From Oxalobacteraceae bacterium (lineage in GTDB: Bacteria > Pseudomonadota > Gammaproteobacteria > Burkholderiales > Burkholderiaceae_D), in the NCBI GenBank assembly GCA_027490725.1, contig JAIXXN010000053.1, positions 1 through 64,000 on the forward strand: DNA of 64,000 bases. The letters are read 5' to 3'. Below are positions 44,920 to 55,338 of the stretch, piece by piece; the stretch's first letter is position 1; each line of letters starts with the position of its first letter. Under the pieces are notes generated by a model. That model had not been told where the DNA came from, did not search any database, and worked only from the letters and a program-made list of their open reading frames with translations. The position numbers and the translations under genes are program-made.

Positions 44920-45806
44920 CGGCACCGTTCGAAGTCTGGATGAAAACCGTACAGGCTGGCTCGGAACTTGATCTGGCCGGCTTTTTGCCCGCCGAAACGG
45001 TGATTCCGACCCGCTTGCACGCTGCCATGCGCTACGCGCTGCTCGGTGGTGGTAAGCGGGTGCGTCCGCTGCTGGTGTATGCCGCCGGCGCGCTGTTCGA
45101 TGCCGATGCGGAGATCCTGAGCCGCGCTGCCGCTGCCGTGGAAATGATCCACGCCTATTCGCTGGTGCACGACGACATGCCCTGCATGGATGACGATGCA
45201 CTGCGCCGTGGCAAACCGACGGTGCACGTGGCCTACGATGAAGCGACCGCGCTGCTGGTGGGTGACGCGCTGCAATCGCAAGCGTTCATGGTGCTGGCCG
45301 AGGCGGGGGCGCTGGCGACGGAGCGCCAGATGGCCATGCTGCGGGTACTGGCACAGGCGTCCGGTTCGGCCGGCATGTGCGGCGGACAGGCCATCGATCT
45401 GGCCAGCGTGGGCCTGAGCCTGACGCTGGAGCAGCTGGAACAGATGCATCAGCTGAAAACCGGTGCGCTACTGCGCGCTTCGGTGGTGCTCGGTGCGCTG
45501 GCCGGCAAACAGCTGGATGCGGCCGAGCTGCAGGCGCTGAACACCTATGCGCGCGCCATCGGACTGGCTTTCCAGGTGGTTGATGATGTGCTCGACGCGA
45601 CGGCCGATTCGGCCACGCTGGGCAAAACGGCTGGCAAGGATGCCGCCGATAACAAGCCGACCTATGTGTCGATACTGGGTCTGGAACCGTCACGGCTGTT
45701 GGCGGAACAATTGCGGCTCGACGCGCATGCTGCGCTCGCGCCGTTCGGAGATAAAGCTTTGCGATTACGCGAACTCGCGGATCTGATCGTGCAGCGGAAG
45801 GCATAA
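44916..45806 (+). CDS. ispA: Polyprenyl synthetase, farnesyl/geranyl diphosphate synthase
   Basis: Condenses IPP with DMAPP/GPP to farnesyl diphosphate, precursor of undecaprenyl and ubiquinone chains. The 296-residue protein has the first Asp-rich motif DDMPCMDDD with downstream RRGKPT (about residue 86 on) and the second motif DDVLDA in QVVDDVLDATAD, with GGKRVRPLL near residue 46. It overlaps xseB by four bases and abuts dxs, so all three are likely one transcript. Confidence 0.95.
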   Translation: MTAPFEVWMKTVQAGSELDLAGFLPAETVIPTRLHAAMRYALLGGGKRVRPLLVYAAGALFDADAEILSRAAAAVEMIHAYSLVHDDMPCMDDDALRRGKPTVHVAYDEATALLVGDALQSQAFMVLAEAGALATERQMAMLRVLAQASGSAGMCGGQAIDLASVGLSLTLEQLEQMHQLKTGALLRASVVLGALAGKQLDAAELQALNTYARAIGLAFQVVDDVLDATADSATLGKTAGKDAADNKPTYVSILGLEPSRLLAEQLRLDAHAALAPFGDKALRLRELADLIVQRKA

Positions 45807-47678
45807 ATGAAACTGCTAGAAACCATACATTCGCCAGCGGATGTGCGCAAACTGGCGCGCACCCAGCTGACGCCCCTGGCGCACGAACTGCGCAGCTATC
45901 TGCTCGACTCGGTGTCGAAAACCGGTGGTCACCTGTCGTCCAATCTGGGCACGGTGGAACTGACGGTGGCGTTGCATTACGTGTTCAACACCCCGCATGA
46001 CCGCATTGTCTGGGACGTCGGTCACCAGACCTACTCGCACAAGATTCTCACCGGCCGGCGCGAGCGCATGCACACGCTGCGTCAGCTCGATGGTATTTCC
46101 GGCTTCCCGAAACGGGACGAAAGCGAATACGACACCTTCGGCACGGCGCACTCGTCGACCTCGATTTCGGCGGCACTGGGTATGGCGCAAGCGGCCAAGA
46201 TCAAAGGTGAAAACCGCCACGCTATCGCGGTGATCGGTGATGGTTCGATGACGGCCGGGATGGCCTTCGAAGCGCTCAACAACGCCGGGGTACAGGAAGA
46301 CATCAACCTGCTGGTGATCCTGAACGATAACGATATGTCGATCTCGCCGCCAGTGGGCGCGCTGAACCGCTATCTGGCACGTCTGATGTCGGGGCAGTTC
46401 TACGCAGCGGCCAAGAACGTCGGCAAATCGGTGTTGCCCGGACCGGTGCTGGAACTGGCCAAGCGGCTGGAAGAACATGCCAAAGGCATGGTGGTACCGG
46501 CCACCATGTTCGAAGAATTCGGTTTCAACTACATTGGCCCGATCGACGGCCATGATCTGGAATCGCTGATCCCGACGCTGCAGAATATCCGCCACCTGAA
46601 AGGTCCGCAGTTCCTGCACGTGGTGACCAAAAAAGGCCAGGGCTACAAGCTGGCCGAGGCCGAGCCGATTCTGTACCACGGCACCGGCAAATTCAATCCG
46701 GCCGAAGGCATCAAGCCGGCGACTGCGCCGGGCAAACTGACTTACACCGAAGTGTTCGGCAACTGGCTGTGCGACATGGCTGGCGCCGATAAGAAGCTGG
46801 TCGGCATTACGCCCGCCATGCGCGAAGGTTCGGGCATGGTGCGCTTCGAGCAGGAATACCCGGATCGCTATTTCGACGTCGGCATCGCCGAACAGCACGC
46901 CGTCACCTTTGGCGCAGGTCTGGCCTGTGAAGGCCTGAAGCCGGTGGTGGCGATCTACTCGACCTTCCTGCAACGCGGTTACGATCAGCTGATACACGAC
47001 GTCGCTCTGCAGAATCTGGACGTAACGTTTGCGCTCGATCGCGCCGGTCTGGTGGGCGCCGATGGTGCTACCCACGCCGGTAACTACGATCTGGCCTATC
47101 TGCGCTGCATCCCGAATATGCTGGTGATGGCGGCCTCGGACGAAAACGAATGCCGCCAGATGCTCACTACCGGCTACCACTACAACGGCCCGGCAGCGAT
47201 CCGCTATCCACGCGGCGCCGGGATTGGTGCAGTGGTCGAAAAAGAACTGACGTCGCTGGAAATCGGTAAAGGCGAAATCAAACGGCGCGGCCAGAAGATC
47301 GCCATCCTTGCGTTTGGTTCGATGGTGGCACCGGCAATGGCTGCGGGCGAAACGCTCGACGCCACGGTGGCCAATATGCGCTTCGTGAAGCCGCTGGATG
47401 TGGAACTGGTGCGCCAACTGGCGGCCGAGCATGACTATCTGGTGACGGTCGAAGAAGGCTGCATCATGGGTGGCGCCGGCGCCGCCGTTGCCGAAGCACT
47501 GGCGGCGCAAGGTATCGTCAAGCCGCTGCAGATGCTGGGCCTGCCCGACAAATTCATCGACCATGGTGACCCGGTCAAATTGCTGGCCAGCGTCGGTCTG
47601 GATGCTACCGGCATCACCGCCTCAATCCGGCAGCGCAACGCCGCTAGCGAACCACGGCTGGTGGTGAGCAACGGCTAA
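45807..47678 (+). CDS. dxs: 1-deoxy-D-xylulose-5-phosphate synthase
   Basis: First step of the MEP isoprenoid pathway; its product also feeds thiamin thiazole (ThiG) and pyridoxal synthesis. The 623-residue TPP enzyme has [14 protein letters not shown], the TPP-binding [18 protein letters not shown]...NDNDMSISP, and the transketolase-type middle domain [17 protein letters not shown]. The ATG directly follows the ispA stop. It uses TPP, so it depends on the thi operon at 20.9 kb. It ends 11 nt from a convergent gene with no terminator between. Confidence 0.97.
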   Translation: MKLLETIHSPADVRKLARTQLTPLAHELRSYLLDSVSKTGGHLSSNLGTVELTVALHYVFNTPHDRIVWDVGHQTYSHKILTGRRERMHTLRQLDGISGFPKRDESEYDTFGTAHSSTSISAALGMAQAAKIKGENRHAIAVIGDGSMTAGMAFEALNNAGVQEDINLLVILNDNDMSISPPVGALNRYLARLMSGQFYAAAKNVGKSVLPGPVLELAKRLEEHAKGMVVPATMFEEFGFNYIGPIDGHDLESLIPTLQNIRHLKGPQFLHVVTKKGQGYKLAEAEPILYHGTGKFNPAEGIKPATAPGKLTYTEVFGNWLCDMAGADKKLVGITPAMREGSGMVRFEQEYPDRYFDVGIAEQHAVTFGAGLACEGLKPVVAIYSTFLQRGYDQLIHDVALQNLDVTFALDRAGLVGADGATHAGNYDLAYLRCIPNMLVMAASDENECRQMLTTGYHYNGPAAIRYPRGAGIGAVVEKELTSLEIGKGEIKRRGQKIAILAFGSMVAPAMAAGETLDATVANMRFVKPLDVELVRQLAAEHDYLVTVEEGCIMGGAGAAVAEALAAQGIVKPLQMLGLPDKFIDHGDPVKLLASVGLDATGITASIRQRNAASEPRLVVSNG

Positions 47679-47689
47679 GCCCCGTTTTA

Positions 47690-48241
47690 TTAGCGGCGAC
47701 GTTCGTGCTGCCAGAGCACGTCGCTGCCGCCGCTGTGGCGGTTCAGTACGCGCGCCAGCACGAACATCAGGTCGGACAGGCGGTTGACGTACTGCCGTGG
47801 ATGGTCGTGGATGGTTTCGGCTTTACCCAGCGTGACGATGGCACGTTCGGCGCGGCGGCACACGGTGCGGCAGACGTGCGCCAGTGACGCGGCACGCGAG
47901 CCGGCCGGCAGGATGAATTCGGTCAGCGCGGGCAGGGTGGCATTGTATTTTTCCAGATGCGCGTCGAGGCGCAGCACGTGGGCTTCGGTAATCATCTGGT
48001 AACCGGGGATGCACAGCTCTCCGCCCAGATCAAACAGGTCGTGCTGGATGGTCACCAGTTCTTCGCGCAATGCGTCGGGCATGTCTTCGCACAGCAGCAG
48101 CCCCAGATGCGAGTTCAGTTCGTCGACTTCGCCGATGGCGTCGATGCGCACGCTGTCTTTGTCCGTGCGGCTGCCGTCGCCCAGACCCGTAGTGCCGCCG
48201 TCGCCGGTGCGGGTGGCGATTTTGGAGAGTCGGTTACCCAT
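47690..48241 (-). CDS. Cob(I)alamin adenosyltransferase, PduO type
   Basis: Transfers the 5'-deoxyadenosyl group of ATP to cob(I)alamin to make coenzyme B12. The 183-residue protein has the PduO-type N-terminus SKIATRTGDGGTTGLGDGSR, which forms the ATP site, DAIGEVDELNSHLG, and the helical CRTVCRRAERAIV block. This is not the CobA/CobO P-loop family. AAGGAA precedes the start. No other cobalamin gene is near, which suggests salvage of imported corrinoids. Confidence 0.93.
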   Translation of the reverse strand: MGNRLSKIATRTGDGGTTGLGDGSRTDKDSVRIDAIGEVDELNSHLGLLLCEDMPDALREELVTIQHDLFDLGGELCIPGYQMITEAHVLRLDAHLEKYNATLPALTEFILPAGSRAASLAHVCRTVCRRAERAIVTLGKAETIHDHPRQYVNRLSDLMFVLARVLNRHSGGSDVLWQHERRR

Positions 48242-48376
48242 GTCATTTCCTTAAGTGTGAGGTTCGCGACCGGAAGAATACAACAGTTTGCGTTTGTATT
48301 TCAGCGCTGGCACCGATTGTATCCACGTTTGTGCTTACAATCCTGTTCTGATCACGTGCTTTCAGGTGCCCGCCCC

Positions 48377-49894
48377 ATGAACACCGTCACACCGGCCGCT
48401 CCCGCCGCTATCCCCCTTACCACCCCTGCACAACTGGCGGCCCGCCGCACCGAGCTCGCTGCCGCGTTGCTGCAGCTGCTGCCAGCGTCCAGTGTTCTGT
48501 CCGATCCCGAAGATACCCGTCCTTACGAATGCGATGGACTGGCCGCGTACCGCCAGATGCCGCTGATCGTGGTACTACCCACCAGCGAGGCGCAGATTGT
48601 GGCCGTGCTCAAGCTGTGTCACCAGCTGCAGGTGCCGATTGTGCCGCGCGGTGCCGGTACCGGTCTGTCCGGTGGCGCCATGCCGATTGCTGACGGGGTG
48701 GTGCTGTCGACCGCGCGCCTGAACCGGATTCTGCGCATGGATGCCTATGCGCGCACGGCGGTGGTGCAGCCCGGGGTGCGCAATCTGGCCATCTCCGACG
48801 CGGCGGCCCAGCATGGCCTGTATTACGCGCCCGATCCATCCTCGCAGATCGCCTGCACCATCGGCGGCAACGTGGCGGAGAACTCCGGCGGGGTGCACTG
48901 CCTGAAGTATGGCCTGACGGTGCACAATGTGCTGCGCGTGCGCATGGCCACCATCGAGGGCGACGTGGTGGAGCTGGGCAGTGAGGCGCTCGATGCGGCC
49001 GGGCTGGATTTGCTGTCGGTGTTTATCGGCTCGGAAGGCATGCTCGGTATCGTCACCGAAGTGACGGTGAAGCTGGTCCCGAAGCCCGCCTGCGCGCGGG
49101 TGATTATGGCGTCCTTTAATGAAGTGGTAGCCGGTTGCAACGCCGTGGCGGCGCTGATCGCGGCGGGGATCATTCCGGCTGGTCTGGAAATGATGGATCA
49201 GACCTCGGCGCGCATGGTCGAACCGTTCGTGCATGCCGGCTACGACACTGAGGCGGCAGCGATTCTGCTATGCGAGGCCGATGGCACGGCCGAGGAAGTG
49301 GAAGAGGAAATCGCCCGCATGTCGGCGGTGCTGCAGCAGGCTGGCGCCAGCGCGCTGGCGGTGTCGCAGTCGGAGGCGGAACGGATGCGCTTCTGGTCGG
49401 GGCGCAAGAATGCCTTCCCTGCTGCGGGCCGCATCTCGCCTGATTACTACTGCATGGATGGCACCATCCCGCGCAAGCGGTTGGGCGAGGTGCTGCACGG
49501 GATCACCCAGATGGAGCACAAATACGGCCTGCGCTGCGCCAATGTGTTCCATGCCGGTGACGGCAACCTGCATCCGCTGATTCTGTTCAACGCCAACATT
49601 CCTGATGAATTCGAACGGGCCGAAGCTTTTGGCGCCGAGATTCTGGCGCTGTGCGTGGCGGTGGGTGGCACCATCACCGGCGAGCATGGCGTGGGCATCG
49701 AGAAAATCAATTCCATGTGCGCGCAGTTCGCGCCGGCAGAACTGGAAGCCTTCTTTGGCGTGAAACGCGCCTTCGATCCGGCGCGTCTGCTCAATCCTGA
49801 TAAGGCTATCCCGACGCTCAACCGCTGCGCCGAATTCGGCAAGATGCGCGTCAGCGGCGGACAGATGCCGTTTGCCTATCTGCCGCGTTTCTGA
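48377..49894 (+). CDS. glcD: Glycolate oxidase subunit GlcD (FAD-linked oxidase)
   Basis: FAD subunit of membrane-associated glycolate dehydrogenase, which oxidises glycolate to glyoxylate. The 505-residue protein has the PCMH-type FAD domain (PIVPRGAGTGLSGGAMP, then GGNVAENSGGVHCLKYGLT) and the C-terminal FAD-oxidase domain ending HGVGIEKINSM and DPARLLNPDKA. Start ATG at 48377 is the first plausible one; the frame opens upstream to 47957, antisense to the adenosyltransferase gene. First of glcD-glcE-glcF. No Shine-Dalgarno is visible. Confidence 0.95.
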   Translation: MNTVTPAAPAAIPLTTPAQLAARRTELAAALLQLLPASSVLSDPEDTRPYECDGLAAYRQMPLIVVLPTSEAQIVAVLKLCHQLQVPIVPRGAGTGLSGGAMPIADGVVLSTARLNRILRMDAYARTAVVQPGVRNLAISDAAAQHGLYYAPDPSSQIACTIGGNVAENSGGVHCLKYGLTVHNVLRVRMATIEGDVVELGSEALDAAGLDLLSVFIGSEGMLGIVTEVTVKLVPKPACARVIMASFNEVVAGCNAVAALIAAGIIPAGLEMMDQTSARMVEPFVHAGYDTEAAAILLCEADGTAEEVEEEIARMSAVLQQAGASALAVSQSEAERMRFWSGRKNAFPAAGRISPDYYCMDGTIPRKRLGEVLHGITQMEHKYGLRCANVFHAGDGNLHPLILFNANIPDEFERAEAFGAEILALCVAVGGTITGEHGVGIEKINSMCAQFAPAELEAFFGVKRAFDPARLLNPDKAIPTLNRCAEFGKMRVSGGQMPFAYLPRF

Positions 49895-49904
49895 ACAGAA
49901 CACT

Positions 49905-51026
49905 ATGACTAATCCCGTATCACTTACGCCGGCCGCCTCACATGCCAGTGGCGCCGATGTTGCTGCTGCCGCAGCCATCGCTAACGCTTACGCCGAACGT
50001 ATTCGCGCGGCCAGTGCCGCTGGCACGCCAGTCTGTCTGCGCGGTGCCGGTAGCAAGGACTGGTATGGCCAGACCCCGCAAGGCGAGGTGCTCGACACGC
50101 GTGCCTATTGCGGCGTGGTGGCCTACGAACCGACCGAACTGGTGATCACGGTGCGCTGTGGCACGCCGCTGGCGGAAGTTGAAGCGCTGCTGGCGCAGCA
50201 TGGGCAGATGCTGGCCTTCGAGCCGCCGCGCTTTAGTGCCGCGTCGACGATAGGCGGGGTGGTGGCCAGCGCGCTATCCGGCCCGCGCCGTGCCAGTGCC
50301 GGAGCGGTGCGCGATTTCGTGCTTGGTGCGGTGCTGATGGATGGTCACGGTACCATCCTGCGCTTCGGTGGACAGGTAATGAAGAATGTCGCCGGTTACG
50401 ACGTGTCGCGCCTGCTGGCCGGTTCGCTGGGCACACTGGGATTAATTCTGGAAGTGTCGCTCAAGGTGCTGCCTTTGCCGTTATGCGAGACCAGTCTGCG
50501 CTTCGAACTGGGCGAGATCGAGGCGCTGCGTCGTCTGAATGAATGGGGTGGCCAGCCTTTGCCGATATCGGCCAGTTGCTGGCATCAGGGGGTGCTGGCG
50601 GTACGCCTGTCCGGTGCACCGGCGGCAGTCGCAGCGGCGCAGCAGCGCATGGGTGGTAGCGCGCTGGCGCATGCCGACGCCTTCTGGACTGCACTGCGCG
50701 ACCAGAGCGCGGCGTATTTTTCCGATGGCTGTCTATGGCGGCTGTCGCTGCCTCCGGCTGCCAGTGCCATCATCCTCGGCGGCGAACAGCTGATCGAATG
50801 GGGCGGGGCGCAGCGCTGGCTGAAAACGCCCGGCTTCGATGCCACGCAGGCCGAAGCGATCCGCCGTGCCGTGGCGGCAGCGGGCGGGCATGCGACGCTG
50901 TATCGCAGCGTGAACAAACCGGTGAGCGTGTTTCATCCGCTGGCGCCGGCACTGGCGCGCATTCACCAACGGCTGAAGGATTCGTTTGATCCGGCCGGCA
51001 TCTTCAACCCCGGCCGTATGTACTGA
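49905..51026 (+). CDS. glcE: Glycolate oxidase subunit GlcE
   Basis: Second FAD-binding subunit of glycolate dehydrogenase. The 373-residue protein has a shorter PCMH-type FAD domain (CLRGAGSKDWYG, STIGGVVASALSGPRRASAGAVRDFVLG, GGQVMKNVAGYDVSRL) and ends DPAGIFNPGRMY. The ATG at 49905 lies 10 nt after the glcD stop. It depends on GlcD and GlcF for activity in known systems. Confidence 0.94.
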   Translation: MTNPVSLTPAASHASGADVAAAAAIANAYAERIRAASAAGTPVCLRGAGSKDWYGQTPQGEVLDTRAYCGVVAYEPTELVITVRCGTPLAEVEALLAQHGQMLAFEPPRFSAASTIGGVVASALSGPRRASAGAVRDFVLGAVLMDGHGTILRFGGQVMKNVAGYDVSRLLAGSLGTLGLILEVSLKVLPLPLCETSLRFELGEIEALRRLNEWGGQPLPISASCWHQGVLAVRLSGAPAAVAAAQQRMGGSALAHADAFWTALRDQSAAYFSDGCLWRLSLPPAASAIILGGEQLIEWGGAQRWLKTPGFDATQAEAIRRAVAAAGGHATLYRSVNKPVSVFHPLAPALARIHQRLKDSFDPAGIFNPGRMY

Positions 51027-51033
51027 GAGCGCC

Positions 51034-52254
51034 ATGCAAACCAATCTTGCTGACTTTATCCGTAATACTCCGGACGGCGACGAGGCGGATGCAATTCTGC
51101 GCTCCTGCGTGCACTGCGGCTTCTGCACTGCCACCTGTCCCACCTACCAGTTGCTGGGCGATGAACTGGATGGCCCGCGTGGCCGCATCTATCTGATCAA
51201 ACAGGTGCTGGAAGGCGCGCCGGCCACTGTCAAAACCCAGTTGCATCTGGACCGCTGCCTGACCTGCCGCAACTGCGAGACCACTTGCCCGTCCGGGGTG
51301 AAATACAGCCGGTTGGTGGATATCGGCCGCAAGGTGGTGGAGCAGCGCGTGCCACGCCCGTTCATGCAGCGTATGCAGCGCCTGCTGGTGCGCGAGACGG
51401 TGTCGCGCAAGGCGCTGTTCGGTACGGCGCTGGCACTGGGCCGCATTGCGCGCCCCCTGCTGTCTCCGGCGCTGCAGGACAAAATTCCACTGCGCCAGAG
51501 CGCCGGGGCATGGCCGACCCGCAGTCATGCCCGCAAGATGTGGGTGCTGGATGGCTGTGCCCAGCCGGCCATGGCACCCAACATCAATAGCGCGACGGCA
51601 CGGGTACTCGACGCGCTAGGCGTGCAGTTGTTGGTGGCGCCGCGTGCCGGTTGCTGTGGCGCTTTGCGCCACCATCTGAACCAGCATGAGGCAGCGCTCG
51701 ACGATATGCGGCGCAATATCGATGCGTGGTGGCCGGCACTCCATGATGGCTCAGTAGAGGCGATCGTGATGACCGCTTCCGGTTGCGGTGCCACGGTCAA
51801 GGACTATGGCCACCTGCTGGCGCATGATGTGGCGTATGCGGACAAGGCGCGGCGGGTGTCGGCCGCGACGCATGACCTCAGTGTAGTGATGGAAGAATTT
51901 ATCGCCGTGCTGCCGACCCGCACCCGCCTCAGCGAACGGGTGGCCTATCATCCCCCATGTACGCTGCAGCACGGCCAGCAGATTCGCGGCAAGGTTGAAT
52001 CTGTGCTGCGTGCGGTAGGAGTGGATGTGGTGCTGTGTGGTGACAGCCATCTGTGTTGTGGTTCGGCTGGCAGCTATTCGCTGTTGCAGCCGGAGTTATC
52101 GCTGCAGCTGCGTGACCGCAAACTGGCGCATCTGGCCGAGACGGGCGCCAGTACCATCGTTTCGGCGAATGTGGGCTGCAGCGCGCATCTGCAGAGCGGC
52201 ACCGATACGCCGGTACTGCACTGGATAGAACTGATCGATCGTGCGCTGGCCTGA
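51034..52254 (+). CDS. glcF: Glycolate oxidase iron-sulfur subunit GlcF
   Basis: Carries electrons from the FAD subunits toward the respiratory chain. The 406-residue protein has two 4Fe-4S motifs, CVHCGFCTATCP (near residue 25) and CLTCRNCETTCP (near 76), then two CCG-type cysteine-rich domains (GCCGALRHH and LCCGSAGSY). The ATG at 51034 is 7 nt after the glcE stop. It ends nine bases from the convergent GGDEF/EAL gene with no terminator. The usual glcC regulator is not adjacent. Confidence 0.94.
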   Translation: MQTNLADFIRNTPDGDEADAILRSCVHCGFCTATCPTYQLLGDELDGPRGRIYLIKQVLEGAPATVKTQLHLDRCLTCRNCETTCPSGVKYSRLVDIGRKVVEQRVPRPFMQRMQRLLVRETVSRKALFGTALALGRIARPLLSPALQDKIPLRQSAGAWPTRSHARKMWVLDGCAQPAMAPNINSATARVLDALGVQLLVAPRAGCCGALRHHLNQHEAALDDMRRNIDAWWPALHDGSVEAIVMTASGCGATVKDYGHLLAHDVAYADKARRVSAATHDLSVVMEEFIAVLPTRTRLSERVAYHPPCTLQHGQQIRGKVESVLRAVGVDVVLCGDSHLCCGSAGSYSLLQPELSLQLRDRKLAHLAETGASTIVSANVGCSAHLQSGTDTPVLHWIELIDRALA

Positions 52255-52263
52255 AGCTAGTCC

Positions 52264-54807
52264 TTACAGCAGCGCGGGAATCTGGCCGGTGCCCGGTACT
52301 GGCTCGTGATGCAGATTGACGATAGGCGGTAATTGCGCGGCGGCCTGCCAGACGGCGGCATTGCTGAAGTTATCTACCCATGGCTGCACGTCGCTGGCCG
52401 GCATCGGCCGGGCGATGCCATAGCCCTGTACCAGATCGCAACCCAGGCGCATCAGCATGGCGCCATGTTCGATGGTTTCGACGCCTTCGGCGATCACGCC
52501 CAGCCCGAAGGCACGGGCCAGGCCGATCACGGCACTGACCAGATGCAGGTCGTCGCGATCGACCAGCATATTGCGCACAAAGCTCTGGTCGATCTTCAGC
52601 ACATCGGCCGGCAAGCGCTTCAGGTAAGCCATTGATGAATAGCCGGTGCCGAAATCATCGAGCGCGAAGCTGATGCCCAGCGCCTGACAGTCCAGCATGA
52701 TGTTGCGCACGTGTGCCATATCGCTGAGTGCCGACGATTCCAGAATTTCCAGCTCCAGCATGTGCGGCGGAACATCCGGATATTCGGCCAGTATTGCCCT
52801 CAGTTGCGGCACGAAATCGGCGCGTTGGAAATGGCGCGCGGCGATATTCACGCTGACCACCCAGTCGGCAGCGTAACTGCGCCACTGCTGTAGCTGACGC
52901 AGCGCTTCGCGCAGTACCCATTCACCGATATCGACAATTACATCGCTGTGTTCGACGATGGGCAGGAAATCCATCGGCCCAACGATGCCGCGTTCTGGAT
53001 GCGCCCAGCGCACCAGTGCCTCCATGCCGATGATGCGGCCTTTGCGCATATCAAGTTTCGGCTGGTAGTACAGGCGCAGTTCACCGGCACGCACGGCAGC
53101 GCGCACTTCGGTGCGGCGGTTGTGGTGGGTGCGCACCTGTTCATCCAGATCGGCATCGAAGAAGTGGGCGCGATTGCGGCCCATGATTTTGGCCTGATAC
53201 AAAGCCTGATCGGCATGCCGCAGCAGGCTGTCGGCACTGACCTCGCTCCCTGCATAGATGGTCACGCCGGCACTGGCCGACATGTTCACCGGCTGGCCGT
53301 TGCACAGATATGGGCGCGACAGTTCGGCCAGCAGGCGTTCCAGTGCCTGCTCGGTGGCGGTGCGGTCGGCCAGTTGCGGCAGCAGCATGACGAATTCATC
53401 GCCACCCAGACGCGCCACATAATGGCGCGGGCCGGCGAAATCGTGCAGGCGGCTGGCGGCCTGCTTGAGCACCTCGTCGCCGATGTTCTGGCCCAGCGTG
53501 TCGTTGACCTGCTGGAAGCGGTCCAGATCGAACAGGCACACGGCGAGGGTAGTGTGCTCTTCGCGGGCGCGGAACACCTCCTGCTCGAAGCGGGTGGTGA
53601 GGGCGGCGCGATTGGGAAGGCCGGTCAGCAGATCGTGGCTGCTCTGCCACGAAATCTGCTGCATCAGTTGGCGGCGTTCCGTGACGTCGCGGAACACCAG
53701 TACCGACCCCTGAATTTCGCCGCTGGCGGAGCGGATCGCATTCGCGGTGTACTCCACCGTGTAGAGCTGGCCGCTGCGGTTGCGCATACTCTGGTTGCCC
53801 ACCTTGATGGCGCTGCTGCCTGCATAAATCGCCGCCATCGACTTCAGTAGCGAGTGCTGGCCGAAGTTATTTGCCAGTACAAACACCTGATGCAGCTCCA
53901 TGCCACAGGCATGCTGCTCCTGCCAGCCTGTCATTTGCTGGGCCATGCCGTTGATGCTGGCGATGCGCCCTGTCAGATCAGTGGTGATCACGGCATCGCC
54001 GATCGCCGCCAGCGTCACTTCGATACGTTCTTTTTCGGATTGTAGCGAGGCCTGTGCCTGCAAGGTCTGGCTCAGTTGTTCGCTGAGCTGGCGCTGGCTG
54101 AGTTGCAGCCGGTGCACCAGCGACTGCATGCGTTGCGCCATATTGTTAAAGCTGATGGCGAGGGTACGCGCTTCCAGCGTACCGGAAACGGGCAGGCGTA
54201 CGTCGTAATCACCGTTCTGAAAGCGTGCGGTACCGTCGGTGACGCGTTTCAGCATGCGGGTGTTGGCGAAGATCAGCAGGCCAAGCAGGGTGTAGATGAT
54301 GGTGACGTTGCCGGCCGTGATCAGCGCCTGCTGACGCAAGGTATGCCAGACCTGTGTCAGTGGCAGGGTGGGCACGAAACTGAGCACCAGTTTCGCTTCG
54401 CCCAGATCGAGCGTGCGCTGTTGCGGACGTAGCCCGTCCAGATTGGCAAACCAGGCCGGATATTCGGCCCGGTTGGGCGTGCTGCGCAGGGCTTCCAGAT
54501 GGCCGCCCGCGTAATCGAGTCGCGCTGCCACCAGATCGGCTTCCAGCAGCATGGCGCTGGCCAGAGTGTTGTCGAGCCGCGCGCGGTCACGCACTTGCAG
54601 GGCCGGCAGCAGCGCCTTGCGCATATATTCGACCAGATCGCCGGCATCGCGCTGATAGCGGACATTGGCGTGCTCAGTCTCGCTGCGGTAGAGCATCGAG
54701 TAGCGCAGGCACAGGGCAGCGATGATGATGACAAATACCAGCATGAACATGCGGGTGACCATACCGGTATTCCGCCAGCGCGCCTGGACTTTCTCAAACA
54801 GCGTCAT
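52264..54807 (-). CDS. Membrane GGDEF-EAL protein with HAMP and PAS domains
   Basis: Predicted c-di-GMP enzyme of 847 residues. Order: membrane helix (about 18-38), periplasmic sensor of about 125 residues, second helix (about 165-185), HAMP, PAS (about 255-380), GGDEF domain with intact GGDEF (468-472) and EAL domain with intact EAL (596-598). Further EAL-domain catalytic motifs are also present (LDDFGTGYSS, KIDQSFV, EGVET). Both activities look possible; many such proteins act mainly as phosphodiesterases. It is 35 nt after the glutathione peroxidase gene and probably transcribed with pilT-pilU, suggesting control of pili or surface behaviour. Confidence 0.92.
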   Translation of the reverse strand: MTLFEKVQARWRNTGMVTRMFMLVFVIIIAALCLRYSMLYRSETEHANVRYQRDAGDLVEYMRKALLPALQVRDRARLDNTLASAMLLEADLVAARLDYAGGHLEALRSTPNRAEYPAWFANLDGLRPQQRTLDLGEAKLVLSFVPTLPLTQVWHTLRQQALITAGNVTIIYTLLGLLIFANTRMLKRVTDGTARFQNGDYDVRLPVSGTLEARTLAISFNNMAQRMQSLVHRLQLSQRQLSEQLSQTLQAQASLQSEKERIEVTLAAIGDAVITTDLTGRIASINGMAQQMTGWQEQHACGMELHQVFVLANNFGQHSLLKSMAAIYAGSSAIKVGNQSMRNRSGQLYTVEYTANAIRSASGEIQGSVLVFRDVTERRQLMQQISWQSSHDLLTGLPNRAALTTRFEQEVFRAREEHTTLAVCLFDLDRFQQVNDTLGQNIGDEVLKQAASRLHDFAGPRHYVARLGGDEFVMLLPQLADRTATEQALERLLAELSRPYLCNGQPVNMSASAGVTIYAGSEVSADSLLRHADQALYQAKIMGRNRAHFFDADLDEQVRTHHNRRTEVRAAVRAGELRLYYQPKLDMRKGRIIGMEALVRWAHPERGIVGPMDFLPIVEHSDVIVDIGEWVLREALRQLQQWRSYAADWVVSVNIAARHFQRADFVPQLRAILAEYPDVPPHMLELEILESSALSDMAHVRNIMLDCQALGISFALDDFGTGYSSMAYLKRLPADVLKIDQSFVRNMLVDRDDLHLVSAVIGLARAFGLGVIAEGVETIEHGAMLMRLGCDLVQGYGIARPMPASDVQPWVDNFSNAAVWQAAAQLPPIVNLHHEPVPGTGQIPALL

Positions 54808-54842
54808 AGGCGCTGGCTTCCTTCTGGACGGTGCATAGCGGC

Positions 54843-55328
54843 TTATTCTGCGAGCAGGGTTTCGATATCGGCAATCAGATCTTCAGGCTTGGTGCTGGGC
54901 GCATAGCGCTGGTAGACACGGCCGTCTTTACGGATCAGGAATTTAGTGAAGTTCCATTTGATGGCCTGTGTGCCGAGAATGCCGGGGGCCTCTTTTTTCA
55001 ACTGGCGGAACAGCGGGTGGGCCTGCGCGCCATTCACGTCGACCTTGGCGAACAGCGGGAAGCTGACGCCAAAGTTCTTTTCGCAGAAAGCGCCGATTTC
55101 TTCAGCCTGTCCCGGTTCCTGATGGCCGAACTGGTTGCAGGGGAAGCCCAGCACCGTAACGCCGCGTTCCTTGAACTGCTGGTAGACCGCTTCCAGGCCG
55201 CGGTACTGGGGCGTGAAGCCGCACTGGCTGGCCGTGTTGACGATCAGGAGTACCTGTCCGCGGTATTGCGCCAGACTGGCCGGTGTGCCGGCCAGTGTGG
55301 TGGCCTGATGATCGTAGAGTGATGTCAT
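54843..55328 (-). CDS. Glutathione peroxidase (cysteine type)
   Basis: Thiol peroxidase of 161 residues that reduces peroxides. The peroxidatic residue is Cys36 (NTASQCGFTPQY) in place of selenocysteine, with the Gln in FPCNQFGHQEPG (Gln66) and the Trp in KWNFTKF. A BtuE-type role is likely, and thioredoxin may be the real reductant. It begins 10 nt after the pilU stop, so it is embedded in a pilus-motor operon. Confidence 0.94.
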   Translation of the reverse strand: MTSLYDHQATTLAGTPASLAQYRGQVLLIVNTASQCGFTPQYRGLEAVYQQFKERGVTVLGFPCNQFGHQEPGQAEEIGAFCEKNFGVSFPLFAKVDVNGAQAHPLFRQLKKEAPGILGTQAIKWNFTKFLIRKDGRVYQRYAPSTKPEDLIADIETLLAE

Positions 55329-55338
55329 GGGAGCGTGT

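Noticed and set aside
45816..47564. A 582-codon open frame opposite dxs
   Set aside because: Antisense shadow of a clearly recognised gene.
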